From: Actinomycetota bacterium
GTDB taxonomy: Bacteria > Actinomycetota > Acidimicrobiia > Acidimicrobiales > Ilumatobacteraceae
Assembly: GCA_009927665.1 (NCBI GenBank)
Contig: RFMM01000109.1
Span: 1-41,659 of the forward strand
Reading direction: 5' to 3'
Length of the DNA: 41,659 nucleotides
Below are positions 27,819 through 36,357 of the stretch, one piece after another. The notes below the pieces were generated by a model. That model worked only from the letters and a program-made list of their open reading frames with translations, did not search any database and was not told the origin of the DNA. Every line of letters starts with the position of its first letter. The first letter of the stretch is position 1. Both the position numbers and the translations under genes were made by a program.

Positions 27819-27848
27819 ATCTTATGAATACGTAGTCACGATTTCCAA
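27819..27848 (-). promoter_or_regulatory. Promoter of lacI-type gene with second copy of the operator
   Basis: Minus strand: TTGGAA-18-TAAGAT with GTGACTACGTATTCA in the spacer; TATGA(A)TACGTAGTCAC(G)AT is 18/20 identical to the site at 24178-24197. Confidence 0.8.
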
Positions 27849-27855
27849 AGCCTGC

Positions 27856-28809
27856 TCAGGTAGAAAGAATCTGGCGCCAAACTGCAACCTCGTCGAGCAA
27901 CAAGTACAGCCGGCCAATGTTGGGTCCCACGAAATCAGCGTGCCAGATCGACATGACCCGCACCTCCTCACCTGAAGGCTGACCGAAACCACCCGCACCT
28001 TCGTGTACGAACGTGGTGGTACAACGAACCGCTGCGCGCACTCCACGCGACGGGTCGGCGTGACCGATCGCGTGGTCTACCTGCGTCTCAATGCATCGCA
28101 GCGGGGCCAAGAGAACCCGTATGCTGCTTACGCCCGAGTCGCGCCAATGTGCAACCTCGCCGCCCGGCAACTCAAAGTGGCAGGCACGATCGATGTCTTC
28201 TCGGGCCTCGTCAAACCGACCGGTGAGGAGTCGCTCGGCGAGACGCGCCAACGTGCGCCCTGCGACATGGTCGTTGCCACGCGAGCGATAGACCGGCGCC
28301 GCATGGGCGAACATCACATCTGTCATGCGGGTCGATCCACCAGCCTCTGCAACAATCTTGCGGGCGACTTCTTCGGGCGTGCTTCCCATTTGGCGCACGA
28401 TCGCCCCAAAGTCACGCACGAGCCACTCATCGAAAATGATGTTGTCGCGCACTGCACAGTCTGCAATCACTCGATAGTGAAGTGAGCGACCTGTCGGGTC
28501 ACCGAAGTAGCCGCGACCGAGATGTGTGGCGGTCGAAAAAATACGATGCGAAGACAGCCATTCATCCGAGCTGCCTGTGTGAATGACGTCTTCCCCAATG
28601 AGCTGACGGTCGGGAAACTCGACAAGCGTGGCTTTCGTGGAATCGATGACCGATTGAGAACCTGTGGTCATCCCACTCGGCGACTTGACAGGCACCGCAT
28701 CTGCGTAATAGGTACGAATCGCTTCAATGTCTCGCTCTTCCCAAATCTGGTGCGTGAGGCGCAGGATGAAGTCGGCGTACGGGTCACCCGTTGTAAACAC
28801 CTCGCTCAC
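27856..28809 (-). CDS. Tandem SnoaL-like protein (GTG start)
   Basis: LTHQIWEERDIEAIRTYYADAVPVKSPSGMTTGSQSVIDSTKATLVEFPDRQ...TGRSLHYRVIADCAVRDNIIFDEWLVRDFGAIVRQMG plus a second NTF2-like half. Confidence 0.75.
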   Translation of the reverse strand: MSEVFTTGDPYADFILRLTHQIWEERDIEAIRTYYADAVPVKSPSGMTTGSQSVIDSTKATLVEFPDRQLIGEDVIHTGSSDEWLSSHRIFSTATHLGRGYFGDPTGRSLHYRVIADCAVRDNIIFDEWLVRDFGAIVRQMGSTPEEVARKIVAEAGGSTRMTDVMFAHAAPVYRSRGNDHVAGRTLARLAERLLTGRFDEAREDIDRACHFELPGGEVAHWRDSGVSSIRVLLAPLRCIETQVDHAIGHADPSRGVRAAVRCTTTFVHEGAGGFGQPSGEEVRVMSIWHADFVGPNIGRLYLLLDEVAVWRQILST

Positions 28810-28813
28810 AGAT

Positions 28814-29077
28814 TTAGCCCTGCACGATGGCGACGCCCGTTTGGGCTGAGGCGTTTTCGAGCGACCCGAGGTCAGTTATGTCGGTGATGCCGACCTCCCG
28901 CATTCGCTCGGCGGCCTGCGCTGAGCGGTTGCCCGAACGGCAGTAGACGATGTACGACGCAGTGGTGTCGAGCTTGGCGATTTCGGCGTCAAACGACGGA
29001 TTCTTAAAGTCGATGAGCACCGCACCATCAAGATAACCGGCAGCGAACTCTTCGGGGGTGCGTACGTCGATAATCAT
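28814..29077 (-). CDS. Rhodanese-like domain protein
   Basis: [24 protein letters not shown]...[29 protein letters not shown]; catalytic CRSGNRS loop. Confidence 0.93.
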   Translation of the reverse strand: MIIDVRTPEEFAAGYLDGAVLIDFKNPSFDAEIAKLDTTASYIVYCRSGNRSAQAAERMREVGITDITDLGSLENASAQTGVAIVQG

Positions 29078-29658
29078 CGGGCAACGCCGACGGGGCACGA
29101 CACGCCGGTGCCGCCCAGACCGCAGTAGCCGTTCGGGTTCTTGCCGAGATACTGCTGGTGGTAGTCCTCCGCGTAGAAGTAGTCGCGTAGCGGTGCAATC
29201 TCCGTAGTGATCTCGCCGTATCCGGCTTTAGTGAGTTCTGCCTGGAATGCGTCGCGTGACTTCTCTGCGGCCGTTCGTTGTGCATCGTTGGCGTAGTAGA
29301 TCGCGCTGCGGTATTGCGTGCCGACATCGTTGCCTTGGCGCATCCCCTGGGTCGGGTCGTGATTCTCCCAGAACACGCGCAGCATCGCCTCGAGCGACGT
29401 CTGCGTGCGGTCGAAGACTGCCATCAGCACTTCGGTGTGGCCCGTCAGGCCGCTACACACTTCTTCATACGACGGGTTCGGAGTGAAGCCGCCCGCGTAG
29501 CCGACCGAGGTGGAATACACGCCGGGTGCCTGCCAGAACTTGCGCTCTGCACCCCAGAAGCAACCCATGCCGACGACGAGCGTCTCGCAGTGCTCTGGCC
29601 ACGGGCCAACGAGCGGCGCACCGTTCACGAAGTGTGATTGATTCGCTTGACCCATCAT
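29074..29658 (-). CDS. msrA: Peptide-methionine (S)-S-oxide reductase MsrA
   Basis: [64 protein letters not shown] catalytic motif. Confidence 0.96.
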   Translation of the reverse strand: MMGQANQSHFVNGAPLVGPWPEHCETLVVGMGCFWGAERKFWQAPGVYSTSVGYAGGFTPNPSYEEVCSGLTGHTEVLMAVFDRTQTSLEAMLRVFWENHDPTQGMRQGNDVGTQYRSAIYYANDAQRTAAEKSRDAFQAELTKAGYGEITTEIAPLRDYFYAEDYHQQYLGKNPNGYCGLGGTGVSCPVGVAR

Positions 29659-31085
29659 GATCGTCTGTTCTCGGTGACTACATCATCACGATCGAGCAAC
29701 TTTCCATCAACTGGTACCCGCACCACGGAATCCAACCCTCCTCCTGGCGCCTGTTTTAACCCCACCGCAAAGGATGCCGCGCGAGACAACTGGGCCACGA
29801 TTGCCAGCCCCAAACCGGCGCTCTCCGAGGACGGCTCAGTTTGTGCTCGCCAAAATCGCTCAAAAGCCATCCTGCGCTGGGTCTCGTTCAATCCCGGTCC
29901 CTCATCTCGCACGATGACTTCTACTTCGTCCATACGACGAGTCGCAATTATTGACACGGTCGAGCGCGGTGGAGCGTGATTCAGAGCGTTATCTAGGTAA
30001 TTTGCGACAATCTCGTGCAACGCGAACCTGCTCGCGTCGACACGCAAGCCTCCATTGGTTTCGGCGACAACACTCACTTGAGACTCACCGGCAAGTGCGC
30101 TCCACTCCTCCACAATTTCACGACAGAGTATTCCTACATCGAAATTTTCCGTCACGAGAACTTGACCCTCGGAACGCGCCAACTGAAGCATTCGTTCAGT
30201 AAGCATCGAGAGTCTGTCAGTCTCTTTCAATGCGGCCTCGAGATTACTCCCCGCTGCGGCCGTGTCCACGCGTAGATTTTGATGAGCTTGCTCAAGACGC
30301 AATCGGAGTGCAGTCAGCGGCGTTCGCAATTGGTGTGCAGCGTCACCCGCAAATCGCTTCTGTTGACTGAGCATTTGCGACACTCGATCTGACATTGAGT
30401 TGAATTGTCGCGCCAAGGCACGAAGTTCCTTGGGTCCGTCAGGCTTCACCACCGCATTTCTGCCCTGCGCCAAGTCTTCAGCAGCATCCTGTAGCCGCCG
30501 CAGTGGTGCCGAGACGACTCCGGCAAGCGCAACGCCAGCAATGATGGCGATCAGAACGGCGACTCCAGCGGCAAGTACGAGTTGTCGAACTTGTGAATTC
30601 ACTTCACGATCTATCACTGTTTGTGGCCTGGAAAGACGAACAACTCCCGCAACAGAATCTCTGAAAAATATCGGAATTGCTGCATATACCAGAGTGTCCG
30701 AAACCGTTACCGATTGTCGGCCTCCGAGAGCGAAATTTCCCAAAAGTGCTGACGCGATTTCTGGACGATTTTTGAAGTCCTCACCGACACGATTGGCCGA
30801 GACACTTGACGCGATCAATATGCCGTTCTTGTCAGTTACAACGACGTCAATTGCACTGTTGGCAGAGAATTCGTCGACGAGTGAGACCGCTTCACTTGCG
30901 CCGAGGTTTCCATTCACATCCACTAGTTCACGCGCTTGCCCCGCAAGGACATATGCGTCGCGCTCAAGTCTTGTGATCTGACGCTCACGTTCCACTCGCG
31001 CCACATGCGCGATAAACGGGACATCTCGCACAATCACCACGAGCGCCACTATTCCAACAATGACCAGAATGAAATTGCGTTTCAT
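29655..31085 (-). CDS. Membrane sensor histidine kinase (HAMP)
   Basis: N-terminal TM, periplasmic sensor, HAMP, H-box [22 protein letters not shown]-box [12 protein letters not shown]-box DEGPGLNE / [12 protein letters not shown]. Confidence 0.95.
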   Translation of the reverse strand: MKRNFILVIVGIVALVVIVRDVPFIAHVARVERERQITRLERDAYVLAGQARELVDVNGNLGASEAVSLVDEFSANSAIDVVVTDKNGILIASSVSANRVGEDFKNRPEIASALLGNFALGGRQSVTVSDTLVYAAIPIFFRDSVAGVVRLSRPQTVIDREVNSQVRQLVLAAGVAVLIAIIAGVALAGVVSAPLRRLQDAAEDLAQGRNAVVKPDGPKELRALARQFNSMSDRVSQMLSQQKRFAGDAAHQLRTPLTALRLRLEQAHQNLRVDTAAAGSNLEAALKETDRLSMLTERMLQLARSEGQVLVTENFDVGILCREIVEEWSALAGESQVSVVAETNGGLRVDASRFALHEIVANYLDNALNHAPPRSTVSIIATRRMDEVEVIVRDEGPGLNETQRRMAFERFWRAQTEPSSESAGLGLAIVAQLSRAASFAVGLKQAPGGGLDSVVRVPVDGKLLDRDDVVTENRRS

Positions 31086-31738
31086 CTGGGCTCGGTAAAT
31101 CGAAATCCAATTCCGCGCACTGCCTCAATCCAACGCGGATCTCCGAGCTTCTTGCGAATCGTCGCGATATGCACGTCTAACGTTTTGGTCGAACCGAACC
31201 AGTTTGAATCCCATACGGATTCCATGATTTCCTGACGGCGATGGACTCGTCCGGGCTCTCTCGCCAATAACTCAAGCAAGTCAAACTCCTTTGCGGTCAG
31301 GGGAATCTCGGTGTTCCGCAACAATGCGCGACGCGCGACCGGATCAACTACGAGTCCACCGACGACGACCGTGTCACTCTCCGGCTGGCCAACGGAACGG
31401 CGCGAAACAGCGCGAATGCGTGCAGTGAGTTCACGCAACGAGAATGGTTTCGCGAGATAGTCATCGGCTCCGGATTCGAGCCCGAGCACTCGATCAATCT
31501 CCTCGTTCCGTGCAGTCAGCATGATGATCGGGACATTTGACTTCTTGCGCACACTTCTACATACATCGAGACCGTCAATGTCTGGAAGGCCAATATCAAG
31601 GATCATCAATTCATAATTCATCGCATCAATCGCCGCCTTACCTGTTGACACGTGCTGGACAGTGTGCCCGACTGCGCTCAATCCCTCCCGCAATGACTCC
31701 GCGATTGCAACGTCATCTTCAACTAGCAGCACTCGCAC
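31082..31738 (-). CDS. OmpR-family response regulator (GTG start)
   Basis: MRVLLVEDDVAIAESLREGL...LMILDIGLPDIDGLDVCRSVRKKSNVPIIMLTARNEEIDRVLGLESGADDYLAKPFSLREL; C-terminal winged helix. Confidence 0.97.
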   Translation of the reverse strand: MRVLLVEDDVAIAESLREGLSAVGHTVQHVSTGKAAIDAMNYELMILDIGLPDIDGLDVCRSVRKKSNVPIIMLTARNEEIDRVLGLESGADDYLAKPFSLRELTARIRAVSRRSVGQPESDTVVVGGLVVDPVARRALLRNTEIPLTAKEFDLLELLAREPGRVHRRQEIMESVWDSNWFGSTKTLDVHIATIRKKLGDPRWIEAVRGIGFRFTEPR

Positions 31739-31861
31739 TCTTACAGTCTCGCCGAAAACCGACTCCCCAACGGGCTAGGTGACCCTCTTCACCGCAGAAC
31801 TTACCGAAACTTGGATGTTGATTGGATTTCCTTTGTAGTAGCCCGCTCTACGTTCGAAGTC

Positions 31862-32437
31862 ATGAAAACTCGGTCTGCAACCCTCATCTCGGTTTTCGCC
31901 GTCGCCTCGGCAGCAGCTGTTGCTCTGGCTGTGAACACGAACCTCTTCGCGAGGACTACCGCCCTGGCCGAAACGCAATCGACTATTCCAGAAGTCAATG
32001 CAATAGAAGTTCTCGATCCATCAGGCGAGACGAACACCGTTACTTCCAATACCGAATTCAGTGCTGCAATTAGCTCACCATCAAACGGGACTCAGACGTC
32101 TTACGATCTTCCCGGGGTCGGGAGCGTAACTCTTACTAGAAAACTTGACGAACTCACCATCGACTCGACGTCGATTGAAGACGGATACAACGCAGAAGTT
32201 CAGATCGCCAAAGGAACGCTGGTAAAAGTTGAGTTCAGAGGCGGCGAGAATCACTACGAGTTCAGAGCAATGGTCGTAGCCGGCGAGGTAGTCACCGACG
32301 TCTCAGTGCACGGCTTCCCGCAACCAGGAGGTCGCGTATTTCCAGGCCACCATGACCGTGATTCTGACGACGATGGCTCACGTGGGATGAATTGCGACCG
32401 AGATCATGAGGAGGAAGATCATGAATCCGACGACTGA
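31862..32437 (+). CDS. Secreted/anchored protein with His/Asp/Glu-rich C-terminal tail, unknown function
   Basis: MKTRSATLISVFAVASAAAVALAVNTNLFA signal/anchor; tail PGHHDRDSDDDGSRGMNCDRDHEEEDHESDD. Start chosen at the internal ATG (31862), preceded by TACGTT. Confidence 0.7.
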   Translation: MKTRSATLISVFAVASAAAVALAVNTNLFARTTALAETQSTIPEVNAIEVLDPSGETNTVTSNTEFSAAISSPSNGTQTSYDLPGVGSVTLTRKLDELTIDSTSIEDGYNAEVQIAKGTLVKVEFRGGENHYEFRAMVVAGEVVTDVSVHGFPQPGGRVFPGHHDRDSDDDGSRGMNCDRDHEEEDHESDD

Positions 32438-32795
32438 ATCTCGACTCGCATCGTTACGCGCACGCACGCGCCGAGACAAACATCCGGCTCGTTCTGCGCG
32501 AATTCTGACTGCTGGGCTCTCGGTAGCTTCAGTGCTCGGAATAGCCTCGCTCTTGCGGCTCGGTACTGTCGCGACTGCTTCACAGTCGGGTTCGGACACG
32601 GCGAATCAGCCACATTCCGATTCGCCTGCTCGTCAGCCATCCCCGGTGATTTCTGGCCCGCCCGAGAACCTCACATCTTCGATTTCACCAATTTGGCCGG
32701 CGGTGCCCTCGAGTAAAGCTCGCACTAGCGGCAGCATCATCTTGGAAGTTCCGCAATCCGCAGCGCCTTCTGCAAGGACGAGCGGCTCGAAGTGA
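32421..32795 (+). CDS. Single-pass membrane protein with Ser/Pro/Thr-rich tail, unknown
   Basis: AGGAGG 6 nt upstream of ATG at 32421; TM segment ILTAGLSVASVLGIASLLRLGTVA; 4-nt overlap with the downstream apbE-like gene. Confidence 0.65.
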   Translation: MNPTTESRLASLRARTRRDKHPARSARILTAGLSVASVLGIASLLRLGTVATASQSGSDTANQPHSDSPARQPSPVISGPPENLTSSISPIWPAVPSSKARTSGSIILEVPQSAAPSARTSGSK

Positions 32796-33706
32796 CAACG
32801 ACAATCACTCGAAAATCATTTCCAGCGATGGGCGCAACAGTTTTCATCACTTTGGTAAGTGAACTCGGCGAGCGCAATGAGAGTGAGCTTCTACGGTCCG
32901 CTCAAAATCTCATCGAACGACTTGAAACTCTCTGGAGTAGGTTTCAGGAAACTAGCGAGATTTCCCAGCTCAATCGGGGCCGATCGACGGAAGACCTCAG
33001 TGAGGAAACTCGGATGCTTCTGATGCACGCCGAGATTGCCTCAATCGCAACTGATGGCATGTTTGATCATCGCGTTGGAAACGAAATGATCCGAGTTGGG
33101 TACGCGAGATCTCTCGTCAGTCATTGTTCGCCGATTGAGACAGACGCAATTAAACGCTCGGCGACAACATTCATCCCGCCGTCAACATCAATTGATGTTG
33201 GTGGAATTGGCAAGGGGTTTGCTGCTGACCTCACGGCGAAGTTTCTCCTCGAGTCCGGGGCCAATGGTGCGCTCGTCAGCATTGGCGGAGATCTGCGTTG
33301 TATTGGTTCACCTGACCAGGAGCAGGGTTGGACAATCGAGGTCGAACACCCATCCGGACACGGCGCCATAACTCATCTGACACTTGAAAACGGAGGTGTT
33401 GCAACGTCCAACCTTCTCGCACGTAGATGGAACGGAGCTTCTTTGCAGACAAGCCACCTCATTGACCCCAGAACTGGCTTCTCAATAGATCCCACAAGAG
33501 CTGAGATCGTCCAAGCAACAGTCGTCGCCGGGAGCGCCGCATGGGCCGAAGCCTTCGCCACTGCATGTCTCGTAGCCGAGGCTTCGGCCGCGATTGCCTT
33601 ACTCGATCGCAACGGAATTGCAGGCTTGCTTGTCAGGGCAGATGGATCATCTGTCCACAACTCCAACTGGAGCAGCTTTTCACCGTCTGCTAGCAGTCGT
33701 CGATGA
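32792..33706 (+). CDS. ApbE-family FAD:protein FMN transferase (GTG start)
   Basis: FPAMGATVFITLV..., SRFQETSEISQLNRG, STSIDVGGIGKGFAADLTAKFLLESGANGALVSIGGDLRCIG, SHLIDPRTGF. Confidence 0.94.
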   Translation: MTTTITRKSFPAMGATVFITLVSELGERNESELLRSAQNLIERLETLWSRFQETSEISQLNRGRSTEDLSEETRMLLMHAEIASIATDGMFDHRVGNEMIRVGYARSLVSHCSPIETDAIKRSATTFIPPSTSIDVGGIGKGFAADLTAKFLLESGANGALVSIGGDLRCIGSPDQEQGWTIEVEHPSGHGAITHLTLENGGVATSNLLARRWNGASLQTSHLIDPRTGFSIDPTRAEIVQATVVAGSAAWAEAFATACLVAEASAAIALLDRNGIAGLLVRADGSSVHNSNWSSFSPSASSRR

Positions 33707-34295
33707 ATCCTGGCTCTTTTTTGTGATCACAAATACCCAATTCTGGTGGCATCTTGCTCGCGCGTCCGGTGTTGTTGCATGGGTGCTACTGGGTCTCAGC
33801 GTGATGTGGGGCATCCTTCTAAGTTCTCGCGTCTTGCGCACCATTGACCGACCGGCGTGGTTGCTGGACCTTCATCGCTGGCTAGGGACATTGACATGGG
33901 CGACAGTCGGCGTGCATCTCCTCTGCCTCATTTTTGACAGCTACGTACAGTTTTCAATCGGCGATCTGCTCGTCCCGTGGCTATCTAATTGGAAGCCAGC
34001 CCCGCTGGCGTGGGGGATTTTCGGCCTTTACCTAATCGTTGTAGTTCAAGTGTCTTCGCGATTCATGAAGCGACTTCCACACAAGGTCTGGCACACCGTT
34101 CATCTTTTGAGTTACCCGTCGTTTGCAGTTGTCTCGATGCACTCATTCATGGCAGGGACTGATTCACACCGTGCGTGGTTCACAACATGTGGTGCGCTGC
34201 TGATTACTGGACTAGCTGTGCTGACTCTTGTGCGAATCATCCTCATTCGCCAAACGAGACTGACGAGTCAGGGGCGGGCGCGAGCCATTTCGTAA
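33642..34295 (+). CDS. Ferric-reductase-like transmembrane heme protein (MsrQ/YedZ-like topology)
   Basis: HLARASGVVAWVLLGLSVMWGILLSS..., DLHRWLGTLTWATVGVHLLCLIFDSY..., KVWHTVHLLSYPSFAVVSMHSFMAGTD. Start uncertain (ATG 33642 or GTG 33723). Confidence 0.85.
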   Translation: MDHLSTTPTGAAFHRLLAVVDESWLFFVITNTQFWWHLARASGVVAWVLLGLSVMWGILLSSRVLRTIDRPAWLLDLHRWLGTLTWATVGVHLLCLIFDSYVQFSIGDLLVPWLSNWKPAPLAWGIFGLYLIVVVQVSSRFMKRLPHKVWHTVHLLSYPSFAVVSMHSFMAGTDSHRAWFTTCGALLITGLAVLTLVRIILIRQTRLTSQGRARAIS

Positions 34296-35038
34296 CTGAT
34301 GATGGTGGCGGCCATTGCCACATTCAGGCTCTCTGCTCGCCCAGCGTGATCGATGCGTATCCATCCGTCGACGTTCGTTGCGAGTTCGGCAGACACACCA
34401 TGTGCCTCGCTGCCGAGCACCACGCACACTGCCCCGCTGAGATCGGCACCATCGAGCGCCGCAGAACCGGCTTGCTCGTGCGACGACGTTGCGAGCACTC
34501 GATAGCCAAGTGCCTTCACATCAGAGAGTGCCGCACCCTCAACGACTGCGACATGAAACAGCGCACCCGCTGACGCCCGCACCACCTTGGGGTTGAACGG
34601 GTCGACCGTGCCGCCACCAAGCACCACACCTGCAGCCCCCATGGCTTCAGCGCTGCGCAAGATGGTGCCAAGGTTGCCCGGGTCACTTACCGCGTCAAGA
34701 AACATCACCCACGGTGCGCCAGCTGCAGAGCTTTCGCCACGCGACCCAAGCCCAGCCGACGGTTTGAGTCGCGCAAGCGACGCCGTTCGCCTCGACACCA
34801 CCGCCAGGTTTGGCTGCGGTGATTCTGTCGAGGCAATGCGATCGAGCACGCCTTCACCAAGTTTGAACACCGGCGCGTCGCACTCGGCGACAGGCGCAGC
34901 ATCACCCGAGAAGAACTGTGCGAGCACATCCCACCCGCCGCGAAGAGCTTCGCCGATGAGCACCGCGCCTTCGACGACGAACGCCGACTCATCGACACGC
35001 GCCGAGCGTCGCGCCAACAGTCGGCGCAGCTGCTGCAC
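34268..35038 (-). CDS. SpoU/TrmH-family RNA 2'-O-methyltransferase
   Basis: FVVEGAVLIGEALRGGWDV..., FLDAVSDPGNLGTILRSAEAMGAAGVVLGGGTVDPFNPKVVRASAGALFHV, VVLGSEAHGVSAEL, MAATIISYEMAR. Confidence 0.95.
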   Translation of the reverse strand: MQQLRRLLARRSARVDESAFVVEGAVLIGEALRGGWDVLAQFFSGDAAPVAECDAPVFKLGEGVLDRIASTESPQPNLAVVSRRTASLARLKPSAGLGSRGESSAAGAPWVMFLDAVSDPGNLGTILRSAEAMGAAGVVLGGGTVDPFNPKVVRASAGALFHVAVVEGAALSDVKALGYRVLATSSHEQAGSAALDGADLSGAVCVVLGSEAHGVSAELATNVDGWIRIDHAGRAESLNVAMAATIISYEMARARP

Positions 35039-35070
35039 CCGCTGGTGACTGAACCCCAGCGTGTCGTCGG

Positions 35071-35427
35071 TCAGACCAACGCCGCCTTCGCAGTGTCGAC
35101 CAGCTTCTTGAACGTCGCGGCATCGGTGACGGCGAGGTCAGCCAGCACCTTGCGATCGACTTCGACGCCCGCCTTGTTCAGGCCATCAATGAAGCGGCTG
35201 TACGAAAGGTCGTGCTGACGGCAACCGGCGTTGATGCGCTGAATCCACAGACTGCGGAATTCGCCCTTCTTCGCACGACGGTCGCGAAACGCGTATTGAC
35301 CCGCATGCAGAACGGCTTCGTTTGCGGCGCGGAAGGTGCGGCTGCGATCGCCGAAGTATCCCTTCGCCTTCTTGAGAATTGCCTTGTGCTTCTTCTTGGC
35401 GTGTACGCCACGCTTCACTCGTGCCAT
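35071..35427 (-). CDS. rplT: 50S ribosomal protein L20
   Basis: [70 protein letters not shown]. Confidence 0.98.
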   Translation of the reverse strand: MARVKRGVHAKKKHKAILKKAKGYFGDRSRTFRAANEAVLHAGQYAFRDRRAKKGEFRSLWIQRINAGCRQHDLSYSRFIDGLNKAGVEVDRKVLADLAVTDAATFKKLVDTAKAALV

Positions 35428-35469
35428 GGTGGGTGCTCCTTAGGTGTTGGTGGGTGGATGTGACTTGGT

Positions 35470-35667
35470 TTATCGCTCGGCGAGCAGGCGCTTGATCTTG
35501 CGCGCGTCACCGGGGTGAACGTCGACGGTGCCATCGAGACGGCGCGTGCGAGTTGACGGTTTGCTCTCGAACAGGTGCTGACGCATCGCTTGCTGACGGC
35601 GCAGCTTGCCCTTGCCGGTCTTGCGAAAGCGCTTCTTGGCGGTCTTTGATGTCTTCATCTTTGGCAT
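35470..35667 (-). CDS. rpmI: 50S ribosomal protein L35
   Basis: MPKMKTSKTAKKRFRKTGKGKLRRQQAMRQHLFESKPSTRTRRLDG. Confidence 0.98.
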   Translation of the reverse strand: MPKMKTSKTAKKRFRKTGKGKLRRQQAMRQHLFESKPSTRTRRLDGTVDVHPGDARKIKRLLAER

Positions 35668-35695
35668 GTCGTGTTCTCCTTCGTGGTTTGCGTGA

Positions 35696-36271
35696 TTAGG
35701 CGATCTGAGTGTTGGGCTTGGCTTGCACCGTTTTCTTGGCGTTCGCTGCTGCCTTCTTGTCGGGCGAGAGCACCATCGTCATGCTGCGGCCGTCGAGTTT
35801 CGGATGCGTATCGACCTTGGCAATCGGGCCGAGTCGTTCGAGCACCGATTCCAAGACCTTCGCCCCGAGTTCGGGGTGGGCCATCTCGCGTCCACGGAAT
35901 TGCAGCGTCACTTTGACCTTGTGACCTTCTTCCAAGAACTCGAGCATGTGTCGCACTTTCGTGTCGAAGTCTCCGGTGCCGATCTTCGGCCTGAACTTCA
36001 CCTCTTTGGTGACGATCTGGATGGTCTTTTTGCGCGACTCTTTGACTCTTTGGGCTTCTTCATATCTGAACTTCCCATAGTCCATGATTCGGCAGACCGG
36101 CGGGTCGGCTTGGGCTGCGACTTCGACGAGGTCGAGATCGGCGGCTCGTGCCCTGGCGAGGGCATCTTCGATCGACACGATGCCAACTTGCGAACCGTCT
36201 GCATCGACAAGTCGCACTCGGGGAACCCGGATGCGCTCGTTGTAGCGCGGCTCATTGGTTGACGTGCTTAT
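35696..36271 (-). CDS. infC: Translation initiation factor IF-3, probable non-canonical AUA start
   Basis: Core MRLVDADGSQVGIVSIEDALARARAADLDLVEVAAQADPPVCRIMDYGKFRYEEAQ. The conserved N-terminus NEPRYNERIRVPRV lies in frame upstream of the GTG at 36217 with no ATG/GTG/TTG before the in-frame TGA; ATA at 36271 is the best candidate. Confidence 0.92.
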   Translation of the reverse strand: MSTSTNEPRYNERIRVPRVRLVDADGSQVGIVSIEDALARARAADLDLVEVAAQADPPVCRIMDYGKFRYEEAQRVKESRKKTIQIVTKEVKFRPKIGTGDFDTKVRHMLEFLEEGHKVKVTLQFRGREMAHPELGAKVLESVLERLGPIAKVDTHPKLDGRSMTMVLSPDKKAAANAKKTVQAKPNTQIA

Positions 36272-36291
36272 GACTGCTCACTGCTGTTCAA
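36268..36291 (-). CDS. Putative 7-codon leader ORF (TTG AAC AGC AGT GAG CAG TCA TAA) preceding infC
   Basis: AGGAGG at 36301-36306 (minus strand) is 9 nt upstream of TTG; the TAA overlaps the ATA of infC (ATAA). Confidence 0.4.
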   Translation of the reverse strand: MNSSEQS

Positions 36292-36357
36292 GCGGCTGGG
36301 CCTCCTGTGTAGTTGGAATACTGCGGAAGTCAGGAAGCCGCTGGGGCGTGTGCGTGC

